NCBI GenBank assembly: GCA_001724265.1
Contig: MEDY01000275.1
Location: 19,715 to 83,714 of the forward strand
Source: Rhizaria sp. SCN 62-66
Lineage: Eukaryota > Rhizaria, unplaced
DNA length: 64,000 bases
Reading direction: 5' to 3'
A program made the position numbers and the translations under genes. Below the pieces are notes generated by a model. The model was not told where the DNA came from. It worked only from the letters and a program-made list of their open reading frames with translations, and made no database searches. Below are positions 10,801-21,979 of this stretch, piece after piece (within the stretch, counting starts at the first letter, position 1; the number at the start of each line of letters is the position of its first letter).

Positions 10801-12976
10801 CGACGGCGAGCGCCTGCTGCACGCCCGCGCGCTGCAGCCGCCACAGCGCGGCCGGCGAGCGCAGCGCGAAGAGCGCGCAGCGGCGGTGCGCGCCGGGCCC
10901 GCGCCGCAGCGAGCAGCACATGACGCCACCGCGCCGCAGCAGCGCGCCCGAGCTGCCCGCGCTGGTCTTGCCACCGCTCGCGCTACGCGCGCGGGGCCGC
11001 GGATGCGCACTCGTCGTGTACACGGGGCCCACGTAGCTCGCGCTCGCGCCAGCGTTTGCGGCCGACTTAGGGCGGGCGTTGGCGCCGCTGTTTGCTGCGG
11101 CCGCCGTCGCCAGCGGGTTGCCCCAGGCGAAAAGCGAGACGCAGTTGAGGCGCCTGCGCGGCATGGTGTCGGGGTCGAGCAGCAGCGCGAGCGGGCCCAG
11201 CCCCGTGGCGAGCGCGGGGACCCGCAGTGCGTTGGCGCACAGAGCGCCCGGCAGCGAGCGGGCCCGCGGCGCAGAGAGCGAGCGCGAGGCGGCGAGTCCG
11301 GCCGCGGCGCCGCCGCCCGTGCTTGCGCGGTGGGTGTGCGCCGACACGGCCGTGGCGCCGCCGAGGCCTGAGGGGTCGTCGAAGTAGTCCCAGTCCTCCC
11401 CGTCGTCGCCGTCGTTGTCACTGTCATCGCCGGGGCCGAAACCGCCGGGGCCGCGGCCGATGCGCGCGTTGCCGTAGCCGTTGCCAAAGCCGGCACCGCT
11501 GCTCCTGCTGTTGTTGTTGGTGTTGGAGCCGGCGGGAGAGCGGCGGAACCACCCCATGAGTCTGTCCCAGAAACCCTTCTTGCCGCCCGCCGCAACACCC
11601 GCGGCGCCCATGCCGCCGCCGGGGCCCTTGTGCGAGGTGGGGAGAGCCGTGTAAGCCGCGCCCTCGCCCGTCTTACCGCCGCCGTTGCCGTCGCCCACGC
11701 CGCTGCCGCCGCCGTGGTCGCCGCTGCCATCGCCGCTGGCGCCGCCGCCGGCGCCTGCTGCGGCCGCCGCCGAGGCCGCCGCGCCAGCGATGGTAGCCGC
11801 GGCGGTGCCGAAGAGCTCGCCGAAGGCGTCGGCCTCGCCCGTCGAGTAGGAGATGGTGCCTGTCTTGCGCGCGTGCGCGCGGGCTGAGGCGCGGCGCTGT
11901 GCGTAGATGACGCCCGCGGCGGATGCGGCCGCCGCCTCAGCCTCGGCCTCCGAATCGTCGTCAAGCTCGCCCCACAGCACGCGCAACGGCGTCGGCGCGG
12001 CGCGGGCGCGGGCGCGGGCGCGCAGTAGCACAGTCAGCTTCGCGCGCGCCGCGGCCGCGGAAGCTGCTGACGTGCCAGAGCTGCCGCTGCCGCTGCCGAT
12101 GTCGGTGCCATCCTCGGCGTCGGCGTCGGCAAAGGGCTCGCCCGCGTTGGCGCCGGCGCTGCCCGCGTTGGCGACCGCCTTGGAGCCGCTGCCGCTCTTG
12201 GCGACGGCAGAGAGATGCGCGATGTCCGCGTCGAGCCGCTGCAGCCGCGAGTAGTAGCGGTGCGTGAGCACCTCGTCGGGGTCGCAGCCGGCCGCGGCGC
12301 TCACGGTCGCGTCAAAGCTGCCCGCGCCGTCGTACCCGCCCCCTGAGGCGCTGCCGCCGCTGGTGTACGTGGCGATGTCGTCGTCGTCGTCGTAGCAGGC
12401 ATCGTCGTCCTCGTCGTCGTCGTCGTGGGACGGCGGCGGGTACTGCAGCAGCGCCGTCGTCGGCGACAGCAGCGACAGCCACTCGGGCAGCGCGCCGGCC
12501 CCGGCTTCGCCGGCGGCCGCGGCAGACGCGGCGGCAGCGGCGAAGCCCTTGTCGGCGTCGGCGTTGCTCTGCTGCTCCAGCGAGAGTGCGCGCGTGCGGC
12601 GGCGGGCGCGCGCGGCGGCCACGCGCTGCAGCCAGCGCAGGCGGTAGTACGTCTTGACGGCCGCGGGGCCGCCCAACGGGACGAGAAAGAGGTGCAGCAG
12701 GCAGGCGAGCGTGTAGGCGGCGCTGAGCAGCAGCGCGCCGAGGGCGAGCGCTGACAGCAGCGCGCTGCGGGCGCACGCGAAGAGCACGAGCCCGTACGTG
12801 GCGAGCAGCGGAACAAACGCGGCAGCGCGCAGAGAAAGCTTCTGGAGCGGGGAGCGGTAGTGCTGAAGATGTTTGAAAACGTACAGCAGGTACACGACCC
12901 AGATGCAGAGCGCGAGGAAGGACAACGCCCACGTCAGGTGGTGCGAGCGCAGAACCATCGTGCGCGCGTGTGTCAA
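7826..12976 (-). CDS. Giant low-complexity membrane protein, TMEM184/OST-alpha (Solute_trans_a)-like
   Basis: One uninterrupted frame of 1,716 residues ending in TGA, with no intron needed. The N-terminus has three hydrophobic segments (about 14-35, 50-70 and 74-97). The first loop reads YVFKHLQHYRSPLQKLSLRA and is followed by FVPLLATYGLVLF. This resembles the TMEM184/organic solute transporter alpha pattern (HLxxYxxPxxQ, then RIxxxVPxY). More hydrophobic segments appear mid-protein, including AVTAVFVVLATLQTLVFLLV and LLGLLFVAEAGVMIVCVLAL. The family is normally 300-500 residues; here core segments are separated by very long Ala/Gly/Ser/Asp-rich insertions, a polyQ run and a His/Asp-rich stretch. 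The tail is acidic (DEYEDVGEDELDL). Family members are seven-helix proteins implicated in solute transport or trafficking. The family call is tentative; the multi-pass call is secure. A second in-frame ATG lies six codons downstream. Confidence 0.55.
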   Translation of the reverse strand: MTHARTMVLRSHHLTWALSFLALCIWVVYLLYVFKHLQHYRSPLQKLSLRAAAFVPLLATYGLVLFACARSALLSALALGALLLSAAYTLACLLHLFLVPLGGPAAVKTYYRLRWLQRVAAARARRRTRALSLEQQSNADADKGFAAAAASAAAAGEAGAGALPEWLSLLSPTTALLQYPPPSHDDDDEDDDACYDDDDDIATYTSGGSASGGGYDGAGSFDATVSAAAGCDPDEVLTHRYYSRLQRLDADIAHLSAVAKSGSGSKAVANAGSAGANAGEPFADADAEDGTDIGSGSGSSGTSAASAAAARAKLTVLLRARARARAAPTPLRVLWGELDDDSEAEAEAAAASAAGVIYAQRRASARAHARKTGTISYSTGEADAFGELFGTAAATIAGAAASAAAAAGAGGGASGDGSGDHGGGSGVGDGNGGGKTGEGAAYTALPTSHKGPGGGMGAAGVAAGGKKGFWDRLMGWFRRSPAGSNTNNNSRSSGAGFGNGYGNARIGRGPGGFGPGDDSDNDGDDGEDWDYFDDPSGLGGATAVSAHTHRASTGGGAAAGLAASRSLSAPRARSLPGALCANALRVPALATGLGPLALLLDPDTMPRRRLNCVSLFAWGNPLATAAAANSGANARPKSAANAGASASYVGPVYTTSAHPRPRARSASGGKTSAGSSGALLRRGGVMCCSLRRGPGAHRRCALFALRSPAALWRLQRAGVQQALAVAAAAAGAVLLVHVLSVALAIAASTPAAVAAAASAGAAAAQDAASLLFSDAASAGAGAGADAAGASAGSAVGSAAVAAGWLWSLTSGLWFGYALTVTTARALLAAPWTTATAAAAAAGVAACFVSQLAAILALADVKATFASALASALASRRAAVTAVFVVLATLQTLVFLLVAAAGGAVLPASLATDTIAAAAAAAANNADSGAGWLTHPWTAALPTATASAAAVATASSAGAAAAGVGLAHRVFLSLRLLGLLFVAEAGVMIVCVLALMPTGGASLAAAADPVVEAVANAAVAHSGSSASLAKVNVKSDDIDASSADAEAEAFSAEAAARALTAGPALASAQLLTRPRAVQALLRVWDLFHDRAATVDALTLLTLTATPGSTAAQIAGAAAAKRGGRWSAGLPAQAQWAALLSAGAPAPCPHASLAYLTAAAAENRAGGDAAGLTEEGLLAARARGLVCLLPSCFKCSVRLLCCGLVAVGSRPALVGVGKGSAAVAAAAKLGGTGDVGLNPFKSVTDDVVSPEALAYMLQQQQKKVKPGLPLASSGAINASEHDHAHAHGDPDNGDDAESGLHSHDHDNGKDAALALRASAASGAVYCAPLVCAACLRARATAAYARTLSLFPATDVPLAIALGAARGVAPANAAAALATLPVPQSANDAGKAGRVSVQEQDAAAARAALMAIAVTLAEGAGAGASAGSGGGGGGGGGIVAVAAGAGAGGDQWARARAQERQLRQQQQQQQLIMSQQQRHSALDDALAATAAAEAAEAAEAAALLKGRATARSTAAAATAAATDAADGSGAAPGQSGLGEDEDEDDGGYGSVQKPRLNFAPGFGMSLRSGDGDGDVSLATNAGTVGASEVEHNAAESRDNATGNDDGHGERHGGHNSQAFAAHAGGLNYDGDGDDDDDDYGPELSVSRVRGGVDPTAGLGGHAHAHALGALGLLRRPATNNNTHSNINISNVTANSHQSQSTKQGLFDEYEDVGEDELDL

Positions 12977-13759
12977 CCAGTGTGAGCACGCGGCCAGGCG
13001 CGAAAAGCGCGGGAAGGCGCAGCAAGCGCGCGCGGGTAGTAAAGAAAGGGGAGGAGTCGAAAAGGGACGCGCAGACCGGCGGAGAGTGACTCCTTGGTGA
13101 TATCTCTTCTTGAGCGACGATCCAAAAAGAGGCTCTAGAGAGCGAGAGCGCTGGGTTGTGAGGGGATATTAGGAGCGAAAAGGTGAAGAAAAGTGCACGC
13201 TGTGAGATATAATCGCAGTTCGAGGCGTAGAAAACGAGGGCAAGTACGAGAGCGGGTGTCTGGGCAGAAGGAGGCAATGATGAGAGCAGCCAAACTCCAA
13301 GGGGTGTCCAGCGCATAGGAAACATAGGATATGACGGGCATACGTCCGTCTGAATCTACAAAACCATAATGACAGGGTAAAAACAGCAGTGACACCTTTG
13401 GGGATAAAATTAGGATCCACCCAGTAGACGTTCAGTATGACTTTGACGTAATATTATACTTCCGCCAGTCATTCTACCAGTCAATGAGCGACCGAGGAGG
13501 TGGCTGACCGACGACTGTGGTGGGACCGACTGACTGTGGGCAACCGGGCGGCTAAAGATTGATTTCGGGCGGAACTCAAACCTGAGAGGAGGGACTAGGC
13601 CGCTCTTTCGTACTCTGATGTGGGATATCTTCGTTTTGTTTAGTGATATTGATGGTGTTTTACTGCAGTAGGCTTTGCGAAGCATATACAGTTTTAATTA
13701 AAACTCACTTTGCGCCACGGCTTTGGACTATTTTTGCCCTTTTTGTCCCGCTCAGGTTC
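12977..13759. other. Head-to-head intergenic region before the tentative DPYD exon 1
   Basis: About 780 bases between the divergent giant membrane protein and DPYD genes, presumably holding both promoters. Short frames here have no family resemblance. Confidence 0.45.
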
Positions 13760-16700
13760 ATGAGTAGCAATCATTCTGCTGGTGACCAAACTAGCCATTT
13801 CAACGACGTACGTCTACTGTTTCGGTATAAACAGCGTGATTTGCGCTGTCCTCCTTTGATACTACCTTGTCCACATATTTTATCACGATTTCATGCCGTT
13901 TAGAGGTCTCTCAGACTCGTCCGTTAGAGGGCACGCTTCACAACCCTCCAAGGCATCCGGCGGACAAGATCCAAACGGGCACATTCGAATCTCGCCTTGT
14001 TTGTCTCTTTAATCACCACACAAGATGATTTAACAACTACGTGCACATGCCATATTTTGCTCTCCATTCTATGATCGACTCTTTTTTTCCAACCTCGTCT
14101 AACTCCCTCTTCTATTCTGATCCTACATTCCCAAACCTCTCCTTTACACGTCACCTCAACTTGCTACCACCACTCCTCACCACAGCACGCTTCCAAGAAG
14201 CTCGGTGGCGGTGTCATCGACATCGAGGACCTCATCGTCCGCCATGCGTCCCACGGCGAGACCCAGGAGCACCTCGCGCTCCAGCCCGTGGTGTCGGCGC
14301 ACGCCAACTTCCGCCCTACGCCTGTGTACGCTGAGCAGAAGGGCCACTGGAAGCGCAACCTCAAGCGCAACACGTCGCCCGATGAGCTTAAGAACGACTT
14401 CTCCGACATCAAGCCCACCGTGATGAAGGAGGCCGAGGCGATCCGCGAGGCGGCCCGCTGCCTCAAGTGCGCCGACGCGCCCTGCCAGAAGGGCTGCCCC
14501 ACGGCCATCGACATTAAGGGCTTCATCGCCTGCATCGCCAACGGCAACTGGTACGGCGCCGCCAAGATCATTCTTACCGACAACCCTTGCGGTCTGTCGT
14601 GCGGCATGGTTTGCGCGACCTCCGACCTGTGCACGGGCTCGTGCAACCTGAGTAACTCTGCTCACGGCGCCATCAACATCTCCGGCCTCCAGGAGTTCGC
14701 CATCCAGAAGTTCCGTCAGCTCGGCATCCTGCCCTCGCTCACCCCGGCCGTCACTGCCGAGGGCGCGCGCACGCAGAAGATCGCCCTGCTCGGCCTCGGC
14801 CCTGCGTCGATCGGCTGCGCCACGTTCCTGGCGCGCATGGGCTACAACAACGTCCACGTCTTCGAGCGCGAGTCCTTTGGCGGCGGCATCTCCTCCACCG
14901 AGATCCCGCAGTTCCGCCTCACGCACGAGGCCGTCGAGTACGAGGTCGAGCTCATGCGCTCGCTGGGCGTCACCGTCCACTACAACCACTCGCTGGCCGC
15001 CGAGCCTAAGGCTGCGAACGAGGTCAACTACGCCTCGCTCACCAAGGACGGCTACGAGGCCGTCTTCGTCGGCGTCGGCCGCGACAAGGCCATCAAGATC
15101 CCTGAGTTTGCGGCCTACGGCGTCGAGAACAACCTCTTCAACTCAAAGGACTTCCTCCCCGTTTCGTGCAAGAGCTCCAAGCCCATCCTGGCGCACCGCA
15201 CCGGCGTCACCGAGCTGCCCAAGCTGCACGGCAAGGTCATCGTGCTCGGCGGCGGCGACGTCGCAGCCGACTGCGCGCAGACTGCGTTCCGTTGCGGCGC
15301 CAAGCACGTCACGCTCGTTTTCCGCAAGAACACCACGGACCTGCGCGCGATGCCCGAGGAGGTGGAGCACATGATGCACGAGCAGATCGACTTCCTGCCC
15401 TACTGCCTGCCCAAGCAGATCATCATCGACGACGCCACCGGCAAGGTCAAGGCCGTGGAGTTCTACAAGCAGGAGAAGGGCCTCGACGGCCAGTACTACA
15501 CCGACGAGGACCAGTTCATCCGCATCAAGTGCGACTACGTCATCACGGCCTTCGGCGCCAATGCCGATAAGGCCCTGCTTGCGCCCGCGCTTGCCCCGCT
15601 GCAGCTCAACCGCTGGGGCCAGATCGACGTCAACGAGTTCGGCGCCACCACCGTGCCGGGCCTCTTCGCGGGTGGTGACGTCATCGGCGCCACCACCACC
15701 GTCGGCTCCGTCAACGACGGTAAGGCTGCGGCGTGGGGCATCCACGCGTACCTCCAGAAGCTCGACACCAAGACGACCCCCGTGGCACTGCCTAAGTTCC
15801 ACACCCCCATCGACGACGTCGACCTTAGCGTCACCGTCGCGGGCATCAAGTTCCCCAACCCCTTCGGCCTGGCTTCCGCGCCGCCGACCACGAGCAAGGA
15901 AATGATCGCGCGCGCCTTCGAGGCCGGCTGGGGCTTCGCCGTGACCAAGACCTTCACCGTCGAGAAGGACCTCGTCACCAACGTGTCCCCGCGCATCATG
16001 TCCTCGGTCGTCTCGCAGCACGACATGAACGTCCACAAGGCGGGCTGGATGAACATCGAGCTCGTGTCGGAGAAGTTCCCCGACTACTGGTACAACGCCA
16101 TCACCGAGCTCAAGCGCGACTACCCCAAGCACATCGTCGTGTCGTCCATCATGGCCGCGGCGGACAAGGAGGCGTGGCAGGAGCTCGCGCGCAAGAGCGA
16201 GATCGCCGGCGCCGACGCGATCGAGATGAACCTGTCGTGCCCGCACGGCATGCACGAGCAGGGCATGGGCCTCGAGCTCGGTGTTTACCCCGACAAGGTC
16301 AAGCAGGTCGTCGGCTGGGTCGTCGAGGCCGTCAAGATCCCCGTCTTCGCCAAGCTCACCCCCAACATCACCGACATCACCGTCGTCGCCGAGGCCGCGC
16401 GCGACGCCGGCGCCGCTGGTGTCACGGCCATCAACACCGTCTCCGGCTTCGTCGGCTTCAAGTCCAACCTCAACGCCATGCGCTGGGGCGTCGGCAAGGA
16501 CCACGTGTCCTGCTACGGCGGTCTCTGCGGCCCCAACGTGCGCCCCATGGCGCTGCGCGCCGTCTCTGCGATCAACCGCAAGATGCCCGACTTCAACATC
16601 ATGGCCACCGGCGGCGTCGACTCGGCCGACACTACTCTCATGTTCATGCTCGCCGGCGCGCCCCTGATGCAGATCTGCACCCCCGTCATGAACCAGGACT

Positions 16701-17482
16701 ACACTGTCGTCGACGACTTCATCTCCGGCCTCAAGACCCTGCTCTACCTCCAGGGCCAGAACGCGCTCTCGTCCGCCTTCGCCGGCAAGGTCGCCACCAC
16801 CCCGGCCCTCGGCACGGGCCGCTACGCCAACTGGAACTTCCAGTCCCCTCATTACACCGAGGACAAGGCCTTCAACGGCGTCGAGGCCAAGTTCGGCCCC
16901 TACGAGAAGGCCCGCCGTGAGGCTCAGACGGACAAGTTCAAGACTTGGAAGATCACTGACATGACCGAGAGCGACCTCGACGTCGTGCGCGCCGAGAAGC
17001 CCGCTCTCCGCGAGGAGGCCAAGGAGGCGTGCGCTAAGGGCAAGGACTGCTGCGGCGGCTCCTCTTGCGGCTCCAAGGACAAGAAGCCGCTGCCCGTGGT
17101 GTGCCCCACGAACGAGGGCAGCACCGTTGCTGCGGCCGCCATCGCCGACATCGTCGGGCTGGGCTGCAAGGCGGGTAAGATCGTCTCGCACGCGCAGATG
17201 TCGCGCACGCAGCAGGTCGTCGCCCTCATCAACGAGGACCTCTGCCTTAACTGCGGCCGCTGCTACATGGCATGCAACGACAACGCCTACCAGGCCATCT
17301 CCTTCGACAAGGTCTCGCACATCGCGACTGTGATGGAGGACCGCTGCACCGGCTGCGGCATCTGCGAGTCCGTCTGCCCCGCGCCTCAGTGCATCCAGTT
17401 CGTGCCCCGCACGGACCTGCTCGAGACGTACCGCGGCGAGGACTACATCGGCAAGGAGGCCGTTTTGAAGCCCTCCCAGTAA
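13760..17482 (+). CDS. DPYD: Dihydropyrimidine dehydrogenase (NADP+), two exons proposed
   Basis: Proposed join 13760..13807 and 14186..17482, 1,114 residues, TAA stop. DPYD reduces uracil and thymine with NADPH, the first step of pyrimidine breakdown. The main exon has the full fused architecture: N-terminal Fe-S cysteines (C108, C111, C116, C120 in CLKCADAPCQKGC), FAD and NADPH domains (LGLGPASIGCATFLARMGY; VLGGGDVAADCAQTAFRCGA), an FMN barrel with catalytic C701 in NLSCPHGM, and two C-terminal [4Fe-4S] motifs from about 1036 (CLNCGRCYMAC; CTGCGICESVCPAPQC). The coding frame is open back to 14075 without an ATG, but CACAG at 14181-14185 is a good acceptor. Exon 1 (ATG 13760, donor GTACGT at 13808, 16 codons, phase 0) is my best candidate, not proven. 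A Cys-rich insertion (about 960-985) precedes the ferredoxin part. Confidence 0.93.
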
Positions 17483-18661
17483 GCGCGCAGTCGCTGTCTC
17501 ATTGCGCAAGTCTGTCTTTGCGCAATAACAACGCGTCACCATTGCATGGTTTTGTGTAATGGCGACTGCGGCGTGGTTTTGTGACCCCACGTTACAGTCG
17601 CCTCGCGGGCTGTTGCGCGACGCGGTTGCGCGACATTTTTTTGTTTTCTTCTCAGTCGTTGTTGTTCCGATTACTCCAGTGGTTTGTCGTCAGTCAGTCT
17701 GTTTGTTTGGTTTATGGTGTAATAGCACACCATCTTGTCAATTGCATGACCGTTTTTCGTTCAGATTTTTTGTCTTCTGCTTGTTTTTCTCTTCATGACA
17801 TACTACGATGATCGCTGTACAGTAGTATCCGTTTGTTCTGTTCTTAGATTCTCGCCTGGCGCACGCTGCTGCAGCTGCAGTCTCTCGCACACGGGGCTGT
17901 GAGCGCGTGGTGTGCGTCCTTCTCACACGCAATACTAGCGCCGACGAAGCTAACATCAACGTTATCACACACATTCTGACAACTATTCAACGTTTACTCT
18001 CTTTGGTTCCACCTTTACACGACACGTTTACGAGCCAAAGGATCATTACAACAGCAACAACCATGTGTATTCTTTTTTACTCATTTTCATTCTTCAAGTT
18101 CAGTCATTCATTCGTTTGTTTCAGTCAAACACAGTCATATGTTTCAGTCAATGTGTAGTACTAGTATCACACCGTTTTTAGTGAAAAAGCAACAAGCAAC
18201 AACACACAAACGCACGTGCGCTTAGTTGCTGTCTCAGTGTCGTTACCGTTTCTTTTCTCTTGCAATACAAAGCTATATCAACACAAGTTACTCTCGGATG
18301 TTGTCAATTTCAGTCAGTCTTGGGTCATCAAACGCGCATGGAAACATGTATTGGTGGTGTACAGTCTTTGTGTTCTTACAATCAATCATTCAATTAAGCT
18401 CCGCTATGAGCCGTACTACAGCAGCAATCCAATCACTGTTGCAGTGTTGCAGTTACGGTCACTGTTCCAGATGCAGTTGCAATCATGTCTGCACAGCTGA
18501 CAGGGACTCAAGCAAGTGTAGTGGGACTCCTTCAATCAACCAACCCGCCGAAGCTGCAAGGCTAGTATTCGCGTATGGAAAGCAGATGTTCAGAGGATCG
18601 AGAAGTCGTTGCACTCTCGAGGGCGCCACGAGTCTAGTTCATTATTTCACTCACAGCCAAC
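17483..18661. other. Convergent intergenic region between DPYD and the ankyrin gene
   Basis: About 1.18 kb with both 3' ends. The plus strand is strikingly T-rich just after DPYD, with several CAGTCA-like and GTTTGTTT-like short repeats. No conserved coding frame or RNA gene was recognised. Confidence 0.5.
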
Positions 18662-20147
18662 TCAAGTGCGGCCGATGATTGCGTTAAACGTCGCCTTGTC
18701 AACGGCCACATCAGCGGCCGTCTTGCCCTCTGCGTTGCGCACGCTGCCCTGCGCGCCCAGTCCCTGCACAAGCGCCGCCACGAGCTTGCTGTGGCCGCAC
18801 AGCGCGGCGACGTGCAGCGGTGTGTTGCCGCGCGCGTCCGTCGCGTTCATCACGCTCCCGCTTGCGTTGGCGCTCGAGGCGGCCGCGGACGAGGCTTCGC
18901 GCGCGTGCAGCTGCTCTAAGATCGCGGTGCGCGCAAAGAGCGAGGCGAACATGACCGCAGTCATGCCGCGCTTGTTGCCCGCGTGCAGGTTCGCGCCCTT
19001 GTTCAGCAGCAGCTCCACCGCGCGCAGGTTGCTACACACAGAAACCAGACAAGAAAAAAAAGACAGGACAAGTTAGCGATGAAGCCAAGGAAACCCCAAA
19101 GCGTTAGTTTTCATTTCGTTATTCGAGTGCAACAAAATTAAATCGAAAAAGCATGACATTCAGCGGGAGGTTTGTCTCATCCTGTATAAAAAACATCGTT
19201 GACGTACCCACTGCGCGCAGCGTACATGAGCGGCGTGTTGCCCGCAGCGTCCGTGCCGTCGACAAGCGCGCCGGCCTCAAGCAGCGCCTCGAGACAGCGC
19301 ACGCCGTCGGGGATCTTGGCGGCCGTGCCGAGGGGCGTGGCGCCGCCGACCGCGGCCGGGCACGCGCGGGACGGGTCCGCGCGCGCCGAGAGCAAGAACT
19401 CGACGACAGCGCCGTGGTCGCCCGTGATCGCGGCCACCAGCGGCGTCACGCCGGCCTCGGCGGGCGCGTCGTCCATGCTCGTCGGCGCCGCGGCCGCACC
19501 GGCTGCGTGGCCGCCGCGACCGAGCTGTTGCTGCTGCGGCAGGCCGCCGTCGTGGTCGCCGAAGCTTCCGCCACTGCCGCGGCGGTTGCTGCTCAGCATG
19601 CCGGCCAGGCGCGCGCTGGGGGCCTCCGTAGCGCCCGTGGCCGCCGTGGACGAGGTCGGGCGCGCGCGAGCCGTGGCGGCGGCGGCGGCGGCGGCGGTGT
19701 GCGCAGAGTAGTGGTGCAGTGACAGCGCGCGCTGCACGGCCTTGAGGTCGCCCAGGGAGGCCGCGCGCCACAGAGAGAGGTAGCCTGCGCACTGGGACTC
19801 GAGTTGGGCTACAAGCTCCTCGCTAGGGGTCAGCTCCTGCGGCCGAGACAGAGGGAACAGGGTGAACCGGGGAATGGTGAGCGCGCCGAAAGAGTCGTTG
19901 TTGAGTTTGAGTTAGAGGCGGAAGCGAACGGTATGCAATAGAAACAAGGGATATCCACGAGTGAACAAGACGATAGGTTTCAATGCTACGCAAAAGAGAA
20001 GGATAGTGTGTGTTTGCATCCGGATTTGTTTGTGTAGTGTACCTTCTTCTCGTCCTTCTTCTTCTTCTTGCGGCGCTTGAGGATCGACTCCTCCTGCGCC
20101 GGGTCCTCCGCAGCCACCTTGGGCTCGGGAGCGGGATCGCTGGACAT
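18662..20147 (-). CDS. Ankyrin-repeat protein, three exons
   Basis: Proposed complement of join 18662..19031, 19208..19836 and 20043..20147, 367 residues, TGA stop. Exon 1 encodes MSSDPAPEPK and a Lys-rich stretch (KRRKKKKKDEKK), donor GTACAC. Exon 2 starts after CCGCAG and ends at donor GTACGT; exon 3 follows GTGTAG. Phases agree, and the exon 2/3 junction falls inside an ankyrin repeat (AARSG joined to NLRAVELLL). About five ankyrin repeats follow one another, for example GVTPLVAAITGDHGAVVEFL, GNTPLMYAARSG, GMTAVMFASL and GNTPLHVAALCGHSKLVAAL. Ankyrin arrays bind other proteins, and nothing indicates a specific partner. The basic N-terminus could be a nuclear signal. Between the N-terminal helices (ELTPSEELVAQLES) and the repeats lies an Ala/Ser/Gly-rich linker. 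It is divergent from the dephospho-CoA kinase gene. Confidence 0.88.
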
Positions 20148-20641
20148 CGCTCTCTTCACAAGAGAATACAAACACAAAAATACAGCGTCATGTCAAATGG
20201 AGATGTTGGGTGAAGTGAGGGGCGAGACGAGAGCAGGGATAAACAGAGCACGATGTTGCAAGAAACCGTTTTGCTTGCCTGGGACGAAAATACGCGTGTT
20301 GAAGACCAATGACAAATGTTTCGCAAGTGTTATTTTTATACTATAAGCAAAAGAACAGGTTCAATTCGGTGATTTATAGTACATTGGCATTAACGGATTC
20401 ACTACGAACATTTGAACTGTTCTTTCACTCCTGTCGCCCCAACGCCCTCAACCTCCGACGGGGATCCGTCCTGGACTTGCAGGCACCTTTCAGTTCACAA
20501 GCCATATGTCAATGAAAATGAGGCTCACAGAGGTTTTGTTACCGGAACCGCACATTTTATTGTTGTACATGTACTTGTTGCGCTAGATAATCAATCAAGT
20601 CTTTGTTTATATTTCACAATACCTTCCCGTAGTCGACTGTG
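20148..20641. other. Head-to-head intergenic region, ankyrin and dephospho-CoA kinase genes
   Basis: About 490 bases between divergent start codons, expected to contain both promoters. No conserved coding frame or defined motif was recognised. Confidence 0.5.
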
Positions 20642-21358
20642 ATGGAGTGGGCGACGTTCGCGCTTGCCGCGGCCGCTCTCCCCACAGTGCTCTCAAACCT
20701 TTTTGGGCTCCGCATTGTCGGACTCACTGGGATTATTGCGTCTGGCAAGTCAACAACCACCGCGCTTTTGCGCTCCCGCGGCGCGCTTGTAATCGACTTT
20801 GACCTAATCGCGCGACTCGTACGTCCATGCTCATTGTTATGCTCATATCGGTCTCTGCCAACCAAGATAATATTCGACAATGATCTCATACACGAAGTAT
20901 AGGACCTAACACATGATCTACCTTTGTGTTATGCATTGCCCAACAGATCGTCTACCCTGGCTCCGCGCTGCTGGCGAGGCTCTCGCGCGAATTCGGCCCC
21001 TCGATCCTCACTGCCTCCGGCGCGCTCGACCGCCCCGCGCTCGCCGCGGCCGTCTTCGGCGCCGACGCCGCGGCCGCCGCCCGCCGCGCGCGGCTTAACG
21101 CGCTGATGCGCCCCGCGCTGCTGTGGGAGTTCCTGTGCCAGGCGGCGCTGGCGTTCACGCGCGCGACCGAGCCCGACCGCGCGGCCTCGCCCGCGGCCGC
21201 GCACGCCACGCCAGGCGCCGGGCTGCTCCCGCCCGCGGAGCTCCCGTTCCCGGCGCGCGCGCGCGCGCTGGACCCCGCCGCGCCGCCGCTGCCCGCCGCG
21301 GTGACGACGTCGTGGCTGGGCACGGTCACCGACACGCGCTACACCGTGACGACATCGT

Positions 21359-21452
<94 letters not shown>

Positions 21453-21946
21453 CCGCGCGTGATCTTCATCGACGTGCCACTGCTGTTCGAAGCCGGGCTG
21501 CACTGGACCTGCGCGCGCACGCTGCTCGTGACGGCGCGCCCCGAGGCCGTGCTGCGGCGGTTACGCGCACGCGACGGACTGACTCCCGCGCAGGCCGAGG
21601 CGCGGGTCCAGGCGCAGTGGCCCGTTGAGCGCAAGGTGCGCATGGCCACGGACGTGGTGGACAACTCGATGGACTCTGATAAGCTGGCTAAAACGGTCAC
21701 GCCCGCGACCGCTGCCGCTGCGGCGAACGCGGCTGCGAAGCCGACTGCGCGAGCGCCAGCGCCTGCGACGACGGCGGCTGACTCTAAGAAGGACAGCAAA
21801 GAAGAGGACGAGGATGAAAACAACAAAGATGCTCAGGCGAGTTCTCGCGTCTGCAGTGACAGCAAGCAGAGCGCAGTCGCCGCTGACGCGACTGATGCTG
21901 CTGCTGCTGCTCAGAGTGGCCCTAATGCTGCTGACGCTGCTGCTGA

Positions 21947-21979
<33 letters not shown>

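Noticed and set aside
13760-13807. DPYD starting at GTG 14288 instead of using an upstream exon
   Set aside because: Coding sequence resembling the family N-terminus (GVIDIEDLIVRH) lies upstream of 14288 and abuts a good acceptor, so a spliced start is more likely; the exact exon 1 remains unproven.
21361-21456. The (CAG)30 tract as an intron (donor GTACC at 21357, CAG acceptor)
   Set aside because: The junction phases do not restore the kinase frame, and no phase-1 donor was found upstream in the exon.
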